DNA of 64,000 nucleotides from Anthoceros angustus (lineage: Eukaryota > Streptophyta > Anthocerotopsida > Anthocerotales > Anthocerotaceae): NCBI GenBank assembly GCA_010909165.1, contig MU008200.1:433724-497723 (forward strand), written 5' to 3'. The position numbers and the translations under genes are program-made. Under the pieces are notes generated by a model. The model was not told the DNA's origin and ran no database searches. It worked only from the letters and a program-made list of their open reading frames with translations. Shown here in pieces: positions 1 to 11,269 of this stretch (position 1 is its first letter; each line of letters opens with the position of its first letter).

Positions 1-470
1 GTATGCCAGGATTTCAGGAAGCTCAATGAACGAAGAAGGATCATCACCCTTTGCCTTTCATGGACAGTGTGCTGGACACGGTAGCCGGACATGAGATGTA
101 TAGTTTCTTGGACGGATATTCTGGGTACAATCAGATTTCGCTGCGGAAGGAAGATCAGGACAAGACAACATTCACAACGGATTGGGGAACCTACGCTTAT
201 TCAAAACTCCCTTTCGGGTTGTGTAATGCCCCTGCCACTTTCCAGCGTGTGGTGAACGCGATATTCCGAGACTTCTTACGGAAGTTTATGGAGGTATTCC
301 TAGATGATTTCTGCGTGTTCGGAAGGAGGAAACTGCATTTAGATCATTTGAGACAATGTTTCCAGAAATGCAGAGAGTCGAACATGAAACTTCATCCGGG
401 GAAGTGTTATTTTGGTATGACGGAGGGCATTTTGTTAGCACATCGGGTCTCATGCGATTGCGAGAGATAA
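1..470 (+). pseudogene. gypsy reverse transcriptase remnant (element A)
   Basis: Ty3/gypsy reverse transcriptase copies element RNA into DNA in cytoplasmic particles. The leftmost bases, in frame 1, give QDFRKLNE, the family's VDFRKLN block. After a frameshift near base 50 the frame continues with LDGYSGYNQI, then LPFGLCNAPATFQR (the substrate-binding LPFGL.NAP.TFQ block) and FLDDFCVFG. The last is the catalytic Y/F-x-D-D box, with both aspartates present. The frame ends at a TGA-type break after the KCYFGM motif, where an intact element would continue into the connection domain. The N-terminus lies outside the window. Confidence 0.88.
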
Positions 471-1130
471 GTAGCAATTATAGGCGAGATGGACGCACCA
501 CAAAGCGGTGAGACAGTGCGTGCTTTTGTAGGCTGGTAGGATATTACAGGAGGTTCATCAAGGATTTCGCTAAGAAGGCAGCCTTGTTGACACAATTGAC
601 CAAGAAGGATATACCTTCGAATGGACCAATGCAAGGCAGAGGCTTTTGGCGGTGACGACAGTGGCGCGTTACAACCGGATTGGGAGAAACCGTTTCACGT
701 ATACGTGGATGTGTCCGCCTATGCCATCGGGACCGTCTTAAGCCAGAAGGACGAGAAGAAACGGGATCATCCGATTTTCTATGCCGGTAGACAGCTCACG
801 GATGCTGAGAAGAACTACTCAACCACGGAGCGGGAGGGTCTTGGTATCATTTACTCCTGTAAGAAGTTTAGACACTATCTGCTTGCTTGCAAAGTGACGT
901 TCCATGTTGACCATTTTGCGTTGAAGTACCTTGTCAACAAGCCAGATTTGTCAGGAAGGATTGCCAGATGGGTGCTACTGCTGCAAGAATTTGATTACGA
1001 CGTAGAAACTAGGCCAGGGAAGCAGCATCAAAATGCTGATTTTATTTCGTCACGCGAGGAGCGACTTGAGGCCACGACGATTTCACGAGGAGTTGGTCGC
1101 ACAGTCGAAGAGGACGTGAGCATGTTGTAG
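471..1130 (+). pseudogene. gypsy RT connection region and RNase H (element A)
   Basis: RNase H removes element RNA from the RNA:DNA hybrid. Bases 541-640 hold a frameshifted piece reading RFIKDFAKKAALLTQL, the usual link between RT and RNase H. From 621 an uninterrupted frame carries YVDVSAYAIGTVL (first catalytic Asp), YSTTEREGLG (catalytic Glu), VDHFALKYL, and PGKQHQNADFIS, which matches the family's PG..N..AD.LSR ending. This is the best-preserved piece of element A. It shares frame and strand with no neighbouring host gene. Confidence 0.88.
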
Positions 1131-1740
1131 GGCCTAATTGATCAGCAAGTCTTGTTGCCAGCGGAGAGGCCAAATGAGCAAGAAGGAGCGTTGTGCGGAA
1201 AAGCTGCCAGACAATCACAAATCCGAGGGGATAGGATGGCGCCGGATGGGCGAGGAGGAGGCTGGAATGCTCCTCAAGGGTGAGCAGTCGGAGGGCTGCA
1301 AGTGGAGGCCACGAGTTGGCAAAGGAAGGAGGTGCACCCCATGACAAGTTTGAAGAAAAATCGGGAGAGAAGGATGGCATTCATGGGAAATCACTCTAAG
1401 GAGGACATGGAGGTGCAGGAAGGAAGAGGTCGCCATGGGGGAGCTGGCTGACCTAGTCACGAGGCTAGGGTGAATGGAAAAGAGATCGCCCGTTGTCGGA
1501 GGAGGAGCATGCAAACGGGCTGGGAGGACGTGCGGCGGGCGGCGGGGCGATGGATTTGTAGATAGATCCACGCCACAGGGCTACTAGACGAGCTAGCGGG
1601 GAGGCGTGGTATGGGAAGGAGGAGATTAGAACGAGGGGCGTTCATGCCCAAGATATCTGAGCGGTGAAATCGCAAGTTCTGGAGCATGGAATCATGCCCG
1701 ATGGTTTGTCGGGGAGGCGGGCTGTTTTCTCCATAAAGCC
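1131..1740. other. 600 bp with no recognisable gene inside element A
   Basis: Gypsy elements usually have a short linker between RNase H and the integrase zinc finger. Here about 600 purine-rich bases intervene, and I see no motif in any frame on either strand. It may be an inserted fragment or a fast-evolving linker. Confidence 0.5.
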
Positions 1741-2440
1741 TCGCCCCTATTGCCTAAAGGAGGCGTCTATACAAGCTTGGGCCGGACGAGAAGATTGAGA
1801 TGCCTCGAGGTTGAAGAGGCACACTCACGGAGGCACTACATGCGAAGAGGCGGTGGACACTATTCGGCATGACCGTTAAGAAGATCTTGAATGCGAGTTC
1901 GGTGGCTACGATGCAAGGATGTGTGGGAGTTCACTCGGAGGTGTGATGCGTGTCGAGGGTTGGGCGGCCTACATTGTATGGCCTCTCACCCATACTACCG
2001 TTAGCACCATTCGAGAAGTGGGGAATCGATTTCGTGGGGCCGATCAAACCACCAACCCAATGGACGGTACATTTTGGTGGCTACGGATTATTGCGAAGAT
2101 GGTGGAGCGGAAGCGGCGAGGAAGGGACGCTGCAATGGCAAAGTTTTTTCGAGAACATCATAACGAAACGGTGTCCTTTAGAGTTGGTCGGCCAGGGACA
2201 CATTTCCTCAACTCGCGTTGAGTCCCTAACCACCTACTTCAACATTCGGCATCGAAGACGCCCCTACAACCCCAAGGCGGATTGTGGAGAAGGCAGGTTG
2301 TGCACAATCCTCACCAAGGTAATTGTACACATGTATGATTGGGATGCTAAGTTGCATTCGACCGTGGGCTTACAGACCGAGAAGGTAACCACCAAGAAGA
2401 CCCCTTACTATCTGAGGTATGGAATGTCACTGTGATGCCG
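1741..2440 (+). pseudogene. gypsy integrase remnant (element A)
   Basis: Integrase inserts the element DNA into the genome. Pieces in shifting frames follow the family order: RRLYKLGPDEK before the zinc-binding HHCC region, a CDAC pair (WEFTRRCDAC, near 1928-1960), then PFEKWGIDFVGPI around 2010-2055, which carries the first catalytic Asp. Next come GTHFLNS around 2195, the second-Asp region, where the D-R-G-T motif is damaged, and VIVHMYDWDAKLHS and KTPYYLRYGMS near 2320-2430, the C-terminal part of the core. At least three frameshifts are needed to link them, so it is a pseudogene. Confidence 0.82.
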
Positions 2441-2821
2441 TGGAATTTGAAGTACCTACCTACGGATCATGGAGGATGAGCATGATGTAGAGATAGTAGC
2501 TAGGTTAGAATCTTCATAGAGCGGGAGGAACGCGGGAAGATGCTTTAGAGGAGACTCAAGATTCAAGAACTCGGAAAGACCGCATGATGGGAAAAGTAAG
2601 CAGAGGCTATCGCGGGATTTAGTTCTTCTCTACGATAGTCGATACCTGGACTTCCGGGGAAGCTTAGGCTGAGATGGATGGGACCTTACGAGGTAGTAGC
2701 GATATGAGAATGGATCTGCAACTCGGGTACTAGGCGGTGTGCCGACAGTGAATGGGTGGAAGGTTAAACCTTCACCCGAGTACATTGTTTGCGAGGACGC
2801 AAAGCAGTGAGGAGGGGAGTA
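2441..2821 (+). other. pol C-terminal remnant and polypurine tract (element A)
   Basis: Short in-frame scraps read like the gypsy pol tail (DGWDL near 2676, then VNGWKVKPSPEYIV at about 2748-2790, ending in a TGA at 2808-2810). GAGGAGGGGAG at 2809-2819 is a good polypurine tract, the plus-strand primer site, directly before the LTR start at 2822. Confidence 0.7.
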
Positions 2822-3640
2822 TGTGGAACGCATAAAGTTTGGGCAACCAGTCCAAAGAGCCGAGACAAACAAGTTTGATTTTTTTTGGCTAAAACGATTG
2901 AAGAGGAGCATGCCAGAAATTTTCTAGAACCTTGAAGTTGTAGGATATTGTTAGGAAGTCGAAGAGGATATCCGGGAAAAGAACGGGTCAAAACGACCCC
3001 GGGCGGGAATGGCGGTCGAAGGGCGGTGGTGGCACTACCGGTAGGCTGCCACCCTCCCGATGAAAAGAGCAAAGCGGACTACGGTAGGCTAAAATCTCGG
3101 TAAAAGAAATTAGAATAAGGGGATATCCACTATATATGCTCAATAGGGAATAAATATATATAGATTAATTAGGGTAGCGGTAGAATAGAAAATAGGTTTA
3201 GATAGGATTAGGATTTTGAATGATGAACCAAATCTAGGGTTGTGCAGCCTCTGTGATCATCCAAAGAGGCAAAGTGCGGTTGGGCGCGCAACTTCCTCTT
3301 GGAGGCGTCCTCAGTGAGAGGCTGGAGGTGGGCGTAAGAGGGAGAGAAGGAAGGCACCGCCATTGCCGTCTGCGAGCAGAGAGGCGGCGGCGCAAGAGGA
3401 AACCCTAGGCGAGGAGAAGGGCGGAAGAGCGAGGACACCAAGGGTGTTTGGAAGTGGAAGCGTGAAGGAGGCGTCGGAATCGAGGCGGAGCCACAGAGTT
3501 GGGGTGCCTGGCGCGTGAGATTGAAGAGATTGAAGGCGCGGTGGAGCAAATTGAGCGGAGAAGAGGATCGCGCTCACCCGGCGGCGCCCCCTGGAAGGAG
3601 AATCGCGAGGAAAATGGTGGCGGTGGGTCCAAACTAGCTG
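2822..3640 (+). repeat. LTR1: 3' LTR of element A and leader of family B
   Basis: The start is set at TGTGG (2822) because a plus-strand polypurine tract ends just before it. A minus-strand relative at 39072-39236 also begins to match at exactly this TGTGG while its outer flank differs. The block at about 3120-3160 contains ACTATATATGC, a plausible TATA box. From about 3125 onward it aligns with the reverse complement of about 17490-16520. The 3' end is not defined; it passes into the family B leader without a visible CA boundary, so 3640 is approximate. Confidence 0.6.
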
Positions 3641-3732
3641 GGTGTGTGGTTTGTTTGCTCAGAGAAGGGTGTTGGAAACAAGCCTGAGGGAATTGGAAGT
3701 AATTCCCTTGAAGCACTTGGAGAAAAGGCACC

Positions 3733-4010
3733 ATGCCTCGGAGGAAAGGCAAGGGAAGGAACGCAAGGGTTCCTCTCGAGGAGGAAAGGGCGCCAAGGCT
3801 GCCCAGGGAGGCGGCTTATAATGCCCCAATTCACTTGTTTTGCAGCTAACCCCGGATTTGGTTGATTTTCAATGGGCGGGAGGATAACATCCAATTGGGA
3901 TGGGTGTATGGCCAATGGGCCTACACCAATTTGGAGTTGATTGAGAGTGCTTCATCAATCTCCATCGATCGAGGCAGCCCTGCCGCATGGAAAGGAATGC
4001 TCGACGGATC
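3733..4010 (+). pseudogene. family B N-terminal protein, plus copy (broken)
   Basis: I do not recognise this protein by name. It starts MPRRKGKGR (ATG at 3733), a short basic leader. It then reads MPQFTCFA from 3831, runs into a stop through a small deletion, and resumes in another frame as IQLGWVYGQW around 3890-3930. The minus copy at 16085-16453 has the same blocks in one frame (TCFAGQLNPRDLVDF and ENIQLGWVYG), which shows the intact order. Its position just after an LTR and its basic start suggest a gag-like protein of an LTR element. That role is inferred from position only. Confidence 0.55.
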
Positions 4011-5860
4011 CTCATTCTTTGGGCCGTAAGGAGCATTCGACAGGTGTATGGGAGACCGGAGACTCCCTTTCTTCCTCAGCCTGCAACGTCTTTAGCCTCT
4101 CTAGGAGTATTTCAGCTTGCCGGAGTGGCCTTAGCAGGCTTGCTTCATCACCTGTGTCTTCGGCCAGCTCCTCCTCCCTCACATGCTTTGTCCAGCACAG
4201 AGTCACATTGAAGAGCACCTTCTAGCCGCCCATTCTGAGACTGGTGCCCACCATATGTGTCTCATCCCACTCTTCCTCAAGCTGGGCCGAGCAAGGTGTC
4301 TCTCAGCCACTTCCCCCACCTCTGCGTCTGGGTGGGAATCTTTCCCCCAGAGCAAGAGGGAGAGGAGCGAGGCGGCCGAGAAGGCGGTGGTAGTCTATGA
4401 GAGGAGGACTACCACGGGAGGGTGTGACCCCCAAGGGTGGGGAGTCCCACCATCTCATTTGTGCCTAGAGGGAGGCACCCATGACCCCGGTGAGAGGCGC
4501 TACCAAGGGGTGGGCGGACTCGTGGTAGATCGACCTACCATGGTAGGTAGGCGGACTACCGGAGGGGCCCCCACATGGTGAGCACCCCTAGGCGGGCCTC
4601 ACGGAGGTGGGAAGGGAAAGGAGAAGAAGCGGCCGTGGGGCGAGGCCACCTCTCCCGCAGGGAGGAGGCGGATGGAGCGGCGGTGAGGGACCGCGCCGAT
4701 GGTCCAGCGGAGGAAATTTCCAGCAAAGAAGGAGGGGAATTAGGACCCCTAGGAGATTCTTTGGGTGCTTGTGAAGCACTCGGCCGTGTGGATTTTGAAG
4801 GGGCTAGGGAGCAGCCTCCTTGTGGGGCATGCCAAGAGGAAGTGAAAGCCTCAAGACATGGCCGGAGGAGGCGGGGACCAAATGGCAATTGGAGGCCATG
4901 GAGTCCGATGAGCAGCCAAGCAATTGGAAAGGCAGAGAAGCTCAACACGACCTCATGGATGAGCGGCGGAGAAAGTCCGAGGGAAGGTTGTCGAAGAAAG
5001 AGCCATTCGGGCAACGGCATTCTTGGAGGCAGGCGGAGGAGCATTTTGCCCAATTAGAGCAAGAAAGGGCAAAAGCGGAGGCTCTCGGAAGGAGAAGGTA
5101 GCGGTCCAACAATTGGACGCGAGAGCAGTGATGGCTACCCAAGCCATCAAGATCCGGGACATGGAAGAGGTGCGAAGGATCGGTTCAATTTGGAAGAGAA
5201 GCTGGAGCTAAAGCTCAAGATCGTGGCAGAATTGGGCGAGAGTGGTGGCAAGTGGAGAAGGAGAGACTTGCCAAGCGGCTGGCCGAGTGGAACAAAGGAG
5301 GTTCCAAGAGGAGGAGCGCACAAGAAGGTGGTGCATGAATGGTGGTGAGAAAGCGAGATTTTGGGCGGACTATGCCCTTGAGGCAAAGATGGCCCAAGGG
5401 AAGTGAGGGAGGAAAATGTACCCTCCATGTCAAGGTGGGGGAATTGACCACCTCAAGGACGCCTACAAGGTAGGTGTGAAGATGGAGAGTGGCCCACGGA
5501 GTTGATGATCTCCAAATGCAATATCATAGCTTGGGGGCTCACCTCACAATAGATTTGAAGGCCAACAATGAGATCTTGCGTTTGGCCAGAGGAGGACATT
5601 GGGTCCTCATGATGATGGCAAAGGTCTTTGCAGCAGTGCAGCCGAGGCCTCAATTTTGATGAGGCCATCGGTGAGAAATGGACTCAGGAATCAGGAGTCG
5701 AGGAGATGAGGAGGCGGCCGTGGCCAAGGGTGGAAGATGGCGCGGAGGAGAGCAGGAGGGACAGCCCACCCTCACAGGGGTCAACCTACCACGGTGGTGA
5801 CCACCTATCCGATGATCTGCCCACTGGCGGTGCGACCACACTCGCCCGGTGGTTGTGGTA
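4011..5860 (+). pseudogene. family B coiled-coil region, plus copy
   Basis: Charged, Glu/Lys/Arg-rich reading frames continue family B. Bases 4011-4560 are heavily broken. From 4575 the readable product has ISSKEGGELGPLGDSL and then a long stretch of coiled-coil character (ERAKAEALGRR, MATQAIKIRDMEEVRR, EKERLAKRLAEWNK). It ends near TLTGVNLP at about 5780. The same blocks occur in the same order on the minus strand at 8740-7400, which argues that they are real coding sequence. No RT, integrase or protease motif is present. A structural gag-type role is possible, but the function is unknown. Confidence 0.5.
4533..4548. repeat. 16-bp perfect palindrome centred on CCATGG
   Basis: ACCTACCATGGTAGGT reads the same on both strands. 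Related CCATGG- or CCACGG-centred palindromes recur in other copies of the gypsy/B repeats (about 5785, 7110, 7477-7535, 59779 and 59818). Confidence 0.8.
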
Positions 5861-7400
5861 GGGAAGACCCGGGCACTCAGGTCCTCCCACTATAGCGGCC
5901 ACACTTATCCCAGTGCGTCGTTGGGTTTCGTCCCATGAGACTTGTGTGTGTGAAAGTTGTGTGCAGTCGCTACTGCGAGACACAACTTCGACCTTCTAAA
6001 CAAGCAAGGCGCCCCTCTCTCCCTCTCTGGTGCACCGCTTGCCTTTGCTCGAAAAATCGCCAATCCTCGACCTACAAACGCGATTGCAGGTCCACCTTCG
6101 GCGAGGAGCCTATCACGGCGCCGAGGACCCCCAGTCCACACGATTTCGTCCCTACTTCTAAGACCACTCTTCTCCACTCGGGGCGCTCTTTTACTTGCAT
6201 TTGGGATTCGTCCCTTAGGCTGCATGGCCTTCCACTAACACCTACACTCTAATCCTCTACTCATCTCCTCATCCTCTTCCTCCTATTCTAACCTCGATTC
6301 GGGCTTCTTGGCCCGACTTTACGGCTGCTGCACAGGTCGGCCTCCACCGACAAGTTCTTCCTTGGGCGGTTGCTATGAGTTTGACACCGCGAGAACCTCC
6401 GAGTCTTTCCTAGTCTACCCTCAAGCCGAGTTCCACATTGCCACACACCCAAAGCAAAGCAATTTCACAACCATTCACAAGGGGAGCAACTCGTTTAGGC
6501 ACTTGCTGAGCAAGTCCTCCACCAAGCACTCAGCCACGCGACTTCCTCTCTACAGACTGCGTTGGCTCACGGCACGAAATTCCTTTACAAGGGCAAAGGA
6601 CTCGAGTATGGGCGCAAGGCGTGATACTTTACTTTGTGAAATCCTCCTCCTCTTATAGGAGGCCTTCCACATACAACCTCCCTTAGGTGACCCTCTGCGG
6701 TCACCTTTTCCAATCTATTATTTCCTACATGACATTTAATGCAGCACCTAAATCTATTATCGATCCTTGGTAAATTCTATTCTAGTAACTTCACCTAAGA
6801 TCATCCTTAAAGGATGTCACCACACCACCTATCCTTCTATTCCCCAAAGCTCATTTATGGTCATTGACCATTCTAGTCCTTATCTCGGGTGGACGTGTCC
6901 CTGTGGATTGGCTCGCCTCCTTTTGCTCCCCGCCCCTTCCCATCCCGCCGCTCAATGTGGGGCAATCCCCGCCTTCCTCCATCTCGGGGCGGCCAATTCC
7001 TCCTCCAGACCGCCCTTCCGCACAGCGCCTTTTCCGCCTCCGCCGCCGGTCGCGCCTGCTCATCAAGACCCTACCGCTGTAGTCCGCAGATCATCGGTAG
7101 GCCGACTACCTACCATGGTAGTCTCCTTCATTTTCTTCTTCTCCCATCTCCGCTTGGGTTGGAATCTCCGCTCCTTTCCTGCTTGATTTGTCCATACCTA
7201 TCATGGAGCATTCTCAAAGATTCTTCCCCAATTGTCACTTTCCGGCCCTTTTCATCGCCCTCCGGCCCGGCCCTTCCCTGCTCGGGTGAGGGAACTTCTC
7301 ACCCTCCTTCCTGACGGGTCGGATCCTGCCTCCTCTCTCCCGTTTCCACCTCCTCTATTCCGAGGGGTATGCCACCGACCCCGGCCCCTTCATTCGCAGC
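5861..7400. repeat. repeat block R, copy 1 (probable LTR, orientation uncertain)
   Basis: This non-coding block matches 61838-63140 in the same orientation. Shared landmarks include GTTTCGTCCCATGAGACTTG (5925 and 61912), the CTTATAGGAGG element (about 6652 and 62658) and GATTTGTCCATACC (about 7186 and 63210). Read on the minus strand the shared element gives CCTATAAGAGG, a possible TATA box. Here the block sits between two inverted coiled-coil copies of family B; at the right edge it lies upstream of the gypsy G gag. An LTR is the best guess, but I cannot fix its ends. Confidence 0.55.
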
Positions 7401-8740
7401 CAGCCTGCCCGACTCCCCAACAGCCCCGCCCGCTGGCACTGCACCCTAGTCCGCACTACCAGAGGTGGGAGGCTCACCACGGTAGTCCGCAGACTACTCA
7501 GGGTGGTCACCACCGTGGTAGACTGAGGCGGGCTGTCCTCCTTACGCCATCTTCCACCTTGGCGCCGGCGCCTCCTCCTCTCCTCCCCTGACTTCCTGAG
7601 TCCATGTCACTGATGGCCTCATCAAAGTCGAGGCCTCGCTGCACTTGCCGCAGCTCCTTCCGCCATCATCATGAGGACCTATTGTCCTCCTCTTGGCCAA
7701 CGCAAGACTCATTGTTGGCCTTCAAAATCCTTGGAGGTGAGCAAGCTATGATACGCATTTGGAGATCATCAACTCCGTGGCCACTCCATCCTCACACCTA
7801 CCCTTGTATCCCTCGAGGTGGTCAATTCTCCCACCTTGACATGGAGGTCACATTCTCCTCCTTGCTTCGGTGGTTGGCCAATTTTGCTGAAGGGCATAAT
7901 GCCCAAAATCTCTTCCTCACCACCGGCATCACATGTACCACCTTCTTGTGGTACTCCTCCTTGGAACCTCCTTTGTTCCAGCTCGGCCATTGCTTGGCAA
8001 GTCTCTCCTCTCCTCCTTGCACCCTTTAGCTCCAACTCTTGCGATCTCTTGAGCCTTTAGCTCCAGCTTCTCTCCTCAATTGCGGGTCTTCTCAATTCTT
8101 CCTTCCATGTCCGGATCTTGATGGCTTGGGTAGCCATCACTTCTGTCGTCCATTTGTTGGACCACCTTCCTAGAGCCTCTGTTTTGCCCTTTCTCTTGCT
8201 CTAATTGGGCAAAATGCTCTTCCGCCTTTCCACGAATCCCGTTGGGTTGTTGCGAATGGCTCTCTCCTCGATGCGACAACCTCCCTCTAGGACCTTCTCC
8301 GCTCTCCATGGTCCACGAGATCTGGAGCTTTTCCTTTCTCCGGCTGTCGGACTCCATGGCCTCCATTGCCATTTGGTCCACCTTCCTCTCCGTCATGTCT
8401 TGGGCTTGACTTCCTCTTGGTGCCCACAAGGGCTGCTAGCTCCTAGCCCCTTCAAATCCACGTGAGTGCTTCACAAGCACTCGGCAATTCTCCTAGGGGT
8501 CCTAATTCCACCCTCTTCTTGCTGGAAATTTCCAGCTCTCCCTTCTCGGCCATCAGCGGTGGGGTCCTCTCACATCGCCCCCATCCTAGCGGGTGGTGGC
8601 CTGGGCGCCCGCCGGCGCTCTCTTCTCTCCTTCCCTTCCCTACATGGGCGCGCCTACAGCGGTGGTGCTCCCCTACCGTGGTGTGTGAGTGCCCCACCCT
8701 GGGTGGGTGCCTCCCCTAGGGGTGGGGTGCCTCTCCTAGG
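7400..8740 (-). pseudogene. family B coiled-coil region, minus copy
   Basis: This is the inverted counterpart of 4575-5860. Reading the minus strand downward gives ISSKKRVELGPLGELPSACE (near 8600-8470), KAEEHFAQLEQEKGQNRG, RIEKTRN, MAELEQRRFQGGVPQEGG, and CDLHVKVGELTTSRDT near 7860-7800. Each block matches the plus copy in order. The frame is broken several times. The charged heptad-like composition suggests coiled coils. There is no catalytic motif, and the function is unknown. Confidence 0.5.
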
Positions 8741-9455
8741 CACAAATGAGATGGTGGGGACTCCCCCACCCTTGGGCATCACCCCTGTGGTAGTCCTCCT
8801 CATAGACTACCATTCGGCCTTCCTCGGCGGTTCACATTCTCTCCTCCCTTGCTCTTGTGGGGAAAAGATTCCCACTCACGGCAACCTTGTTGCCTCTACA
8901 TCCTCCGCCCTTGCACATGCTTGTGGAGTCGACCTCCCTGTCTTCCTCAATGCAAAGGCAAGGCCTTTCCAAGCTTGGCTGGAGATGAATTATCTCGAAG
9001 GATGCCAAGCATCTTCCAACTCCTTGCTTGTGAGAAGTCCCTCGTTTCCACAAATGCACCAAATAGGTGCTAAGGTAGCTTGGCCTTCCTCATCCGAATT
9101 GCTTGAGGAGCTTCTCCTGGTGGATGTAGGCCTCATACATGATGGTGCCCCAATCGGCTTGGCTCCCATTGAAATCTTCCACAAAATTGCGGAGGAAGTT
9201 GGTGCTGAAATAAGGCGTCCTTTGGTAATTCACCCCAACACAATCTTAAAAGCCTCCACTTGACTCCTTGATGCTCATTTTCCAGCCATTCTTGGCATGG
9301 GCCTTCACTCCCCCGTCCATCATGTCGAGGATCTCCTGCGGAATTTCGGAGAGGGCCGTCCTCTTTCCTCCATTCGTCCTCTTGAGGAGAGCAATTCTTG
9401 AGCTCTCCTCCTCACCAGCGCATAGGTGATTAGATGGGCGTCGAGCTTCATCCAC
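8741..9455 (-). pseudogene. family B middle domain, minus copy 2
   Basis: The minus strand gives GEEESSRIALLKRTNGGKR, then PQEILDMMDGGVKAHAKNGW, PIGAPSCMRPTST and NEGLLTSKELEDAWHPS. The blocks match the better-preserved copy at 15346-16116 at roughly three quarters of bases. They lead directly into the coiled-coil part at 8740, so this copy shows what follows the middle domain. The upstream end (about 9430) is the junction with copia 1. I do not recognise the domain. The best-preserved segment in the sister copy is rich in Trp, Tyr and Lys and looks globular. Confidence 0.5.
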
Positions 9456-9623
9456 CTTGGCTGAGTGCTTCAGGTCTGTGGGACAGCTGCCAAACTAACC
9501 CTCCCTGTTTCCATGCACAGGTGCCTGAAGACAAAGCTGGCACTGGCAAGCCCGCAAACTAAAAAAAACAGAGGACTCGGGCCTCACCCGTAAGTCCTTC
9601 TTCCTTCTGTCTGCTGTCTGCTG

Positions 9624-11225
9624 TCATAGTTTAGGTCTGAAATATGGTTGAAAGTTCATCAGCCCTAGGCCTTGCATGTGCTTCTGGTGTTTATCTTTTG
9701 ACAAGGCCTTCGTTAGAATGTCTGCTGTGTTATTCTCAGTAGGTACGTAGAGAATCTTGACTAACCCCCTCTCAGCAGCATCTCTAACATAGTGATGATG
9801 GACTTCGATGTGCTTGGTCTGAGCGTGGAATCTGGGATTGGCAACAAGGGCGATGGCGGACTGATTGTCACAATACAGGTGAGTTGGGCCATCCTGTGTC
9901 TGCCCTAGGTCTTTTAAGAATGACCTCTCCCACTCCACCTCTTTGGTAGCATCAGTCAAGGACTTATATTCTGCCTCGGTGCTAGACAGGGCGATGCTAG
10001 ACTGCTTTTTGCAGCTCCAATTAATGGTAGCTTGGGCGAGGAGGAAGGCATAAGTCGATAGGCTTTTCCTAGAATCACTGTCCGAAGCCCAGTCGGCGTT
10101 AGTGTAACCCTCAAGTATAAGGTGAGACTCCCCTCCACGCTTGTAGCACAGACCAACATAGTGTGAGCCTTTTAGATAACTAAACACTCGTTTCACGGCT
10201 GTCCAGTGAGCACGACCAGGGTTATCTAAAAATTGTGATACTGTGCTGACTGAGTCCTGTATATTAGGTCTCGTCCAATTGCTGACGAAGATCAAACTAC
10301 CAACAGCCTGGCGGTATGGAACTTCCAGCATCTCCTGCTTGTCATCATCTGTTATAGGACACTCGTATCTGGTGAGTTTTGTCCCTACAGCACCTGGAGT
10401 AGAAGCAGGATGGGCTTGTCCCATGTTAAATTTGTGTAAAATTTCCGCTATGTATTTGTGTTGGTGTATGATTAGCAGCCCTTCTGACCGAACCCTTAGA
10501 ACCTGGATCCCAAGGCAGAAGAGAAGGTCACCGCTGTCTGTCATCTCAAAGGTCTACCGTAACATGGTTTTTACATGTGACAGAATAGCAGGGTTGCTGG
10601 CTGCAAGGATAACATCATCAACATAAAGAGCAAGAATAACATAAGTGGAGCCGTCCCGGAACATGTAGACATTTGAGTCAGCTTTACATTGTTCGAAGCC
10701 CAAGGACTTTAGGGCAGTGTCGCACCTGTTATACCATCGTTCGGCACTCTGTTTTAAACCATATAAGCACTTGATTAGTAAGCAAACATGGGTTGGATGT
10801 GCAGGATCAACATAGCCTTCCGGCTGTTCCATGTACAGCTCCTCCTCAAGAATTCCATGTAGAAAAGCCGTGCAGACATCCATCTGCTGCAGCTCCAGGT
10901 CATATTCTGCAGCAAGGGCCAGGATCATACGGATGGACTGAGCACAGACAACGGGGGAAAAAGTCTCCTGATAGTCCAATCCGGCGATTTGGGTAAACCC
11001 TCTAGCGCACAGTCTTGCTTTATAACGGGCTATGTGCCCTTCTGCATTCAGTTTATGCTTAAATACCCATTTACAGGTAATGGCCTTCTTGTTTGCAGGT
11101 TTGGGAACAAGACACCAGGTGCCATTTTTAATCAAGCTGTTATACTCGTCATCAACGGCAAACTGCCATTTTTCTTTATCTGGTCCAGTGAGTGCCTCTG
11201 TGAGAGTAGCTGGCTCTAGAGGCAC
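9624..11225 (-). pseudogene. copia 1 reverse transcriptase and RNase H, one internal stop
   Basis: The RT segment (11225-10557) contains KAITCKWVFKHKLNAEG, ARYKARLCARGFTQ, DYQETFSPVV, QMDVCTAFLHG and LIKCLYGLKQS. It also has the catalytic ALYVDDVILA with both aspartates. A single in-frame TAG (10556-10554) separates it from the RNase H segment (10544-9624). That segment has FCLGIQVLR, VPYRQAVGSLIF, YTNADWASDSDSRKSLSTY, LSSTEAEYKSL, LYCDNQSAIALV, ARFHAQTKHIEVHHHYVRD-type blocks and DILTKALS. Apart from that stop the frame is continuous for about 530 codons, making this the best-preserved copia pol in the window. It ends normally, shortly after GLMNFQPYF. Confidence 0.9.
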
Positions 11226-11269
11226 ATCTGGAGGGGAAAAAACTGCAGAAGCTAGGTGGCGCCTGTAAT

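Larger units (their letters stand above)
1..2821 (+). mobile_element. Ty3/gypsy element A, 3' half of pol (decayed)
   Basis: This is the 3' part of a Ty3/gypsy LTR retrotransposon that enters from the left edge. The order reverse transcriptase, RNase H, integrase, polypurine tract, LTR is that of gypsy elements, where integrase lies downstream of RT; in copia it lies upstream. The reading frame is broken by several frameshifts and stops, so this copy cannot encode a working polyprotein. Its RT resembles the minus-strand RT remnant near 58.0-58.5 kb, so A and element G are probably one family. Confidence 0.85.

Noticed and set aside
8466-9263. 265-residue plus-strand frame
   Set aside because: It is antisense to family B blocks that are conserved between copies on the minus strand.
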